A DNA stretch of 64,000 nucleotides from an uncultured Faecalibacterium sp. (GTDB lineage: Bacteria > Bacillota > Clostridia > Oscillospirales > Ruminococcaceae): the NCBI GenBank assembly GCA_934548045.1, contig CAKTEM010000005.1, positions 1-64,000 on the forward strand, written 5' to 3'. The position numbers were made by a program, and so were the translations under genes. Under the pieces are notes generated by a model. The model was not told the DNA's origin and searched no databases. It saw only the letters and a list, made by a program, of their open reading frames with translations. Of this stretch, positions 63,967 through 64,000 are shown one piece after another. The first letter of the stretch is position 1. Each line of letters begins with the position of its first letter.

Positions 63967-64000
63967 GATATTAGCCCCCGTAGGCAGTGAAGAGATGCTG
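63953..64000 (+). CDS. U32-family peptidase, 5' end only
   Basis: The first 16 codons read MSKIEILAPVGSEEML, the typical start of U32 (collagenase-like) peptidases of the YegQ/RlhA type. AGGAGAAAACA precedes the ATG. The gene is cut by the window edge, so nothing beyond the N-terminus can be judged. zapA followed by a U32 gene is a common order in Firmicutes. Confidence 0.8.
   Translation, partial: MSKIEILAPVGSEEML

Noticed and set aside
1..64000. CRISPR array
   Set aside because: No regularly spaced identical repeats with unique spacers were seen; the only short-period repeats are the irregular iteron-like units at 41624-41794.

Overview
This 64 kb window is a chromosomal segment of a low-to-mid GC Firmicute of the Oscillospiraceae/Ruminococcaceae type, most likely Faecalibacterium or a close relative. 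The basis for this is gene content and style, not a database search: GC-rich third positions, AGGAGG ribosome binding sites, a single-chain class II glycyl-tRNA synthetase, a short archaeal-type ProRS, the LL-diaminopimelate aminotransferase route to lysine, YbjN and PP2C genes, and the small palindromic repeats and holin-like type I toxins usual in that group.

Layout. Positions 1-184 hold tRNA-Gly and tRNA-Phe. Positions 0.46-5.5 kb hold an atypical topoisomerase IV/gyrase-like pair, split by a structured dispersed repeat, followed by rlmH. glyQS follows, then a first holin-like toxin/antisense-RNA locus (7.2-7.6 kb) and an M29 aminopeptidase. Positions 8.9-18.5 kb form one long translation operon: rimP-nusA-rnpM(ylxR)-ylxQ-infB-rbfA-nrnA-truB-ribF and a membrane diguanylate cyclase. 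Positions 18.5-24.1 kb are accessory: a GNAT enzyme with a small partner, an XRE regulator, a Tat lipoprotein with an LRR-like domain, a Tat carboxylesterase and a secreted CAP protein. Then come rpsO and pnp (24.2-26.9 kb), a CPBP protease and an Rpn/PD-(D/E)XK nuclease.

Positions 29.2-38.8 kb form the most striking accessory island. One strand carries a YbjN-like protein, a PP2C phosphatase and two membrane proteins. Divergently, the other strand carries a 1,401-residue protein kinase fused to an NB-ARC-type STAND ATPase and a helical repeat tail, then an unrecognised 518-residue protein. This reads as a kinase/phosphatase signalling or defence module. Positions 39.0-43.0 kb hold a second copy of the structured repeat, tRNA-Tyr, an XRE repressor divergent from a RepA-like AAA helicase followed by seven iteron-like repeats (a plasmid/ICE-type replication remnant), a three-gene toxin-antitoxin-like operon and tRNA-Thr.

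Positions 43.2-50.8 kb hold a GT2 glycosyltransferase, a GntR-ABC-permease operon, a truncated nucleotidyltransferase, and a small membrane protein with a fusion of a Tet(M)-like ribosomal GTPase to a Rae1/YacP-type ribonuclease domain, followed by nnrD. Positions 50.8-55.9 kb hold dapF-dapL, acpP and proS, flanked by two inverted copies of a second toxin/antisense-RNA locus. The right copy has lost the first half of its toxin but keeps both promoters and the antisense RNA. Positions 56-64 kb hold SPFH and NfeD membrane proteins, an M15 peptidase lipoprotein, a GH13 amylase-type enzyme, glycogen phosphorylase, zapA and the start of a U32 peptidase gene.

All identifications come from reading motifs by eye. 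No search or folding program was run.
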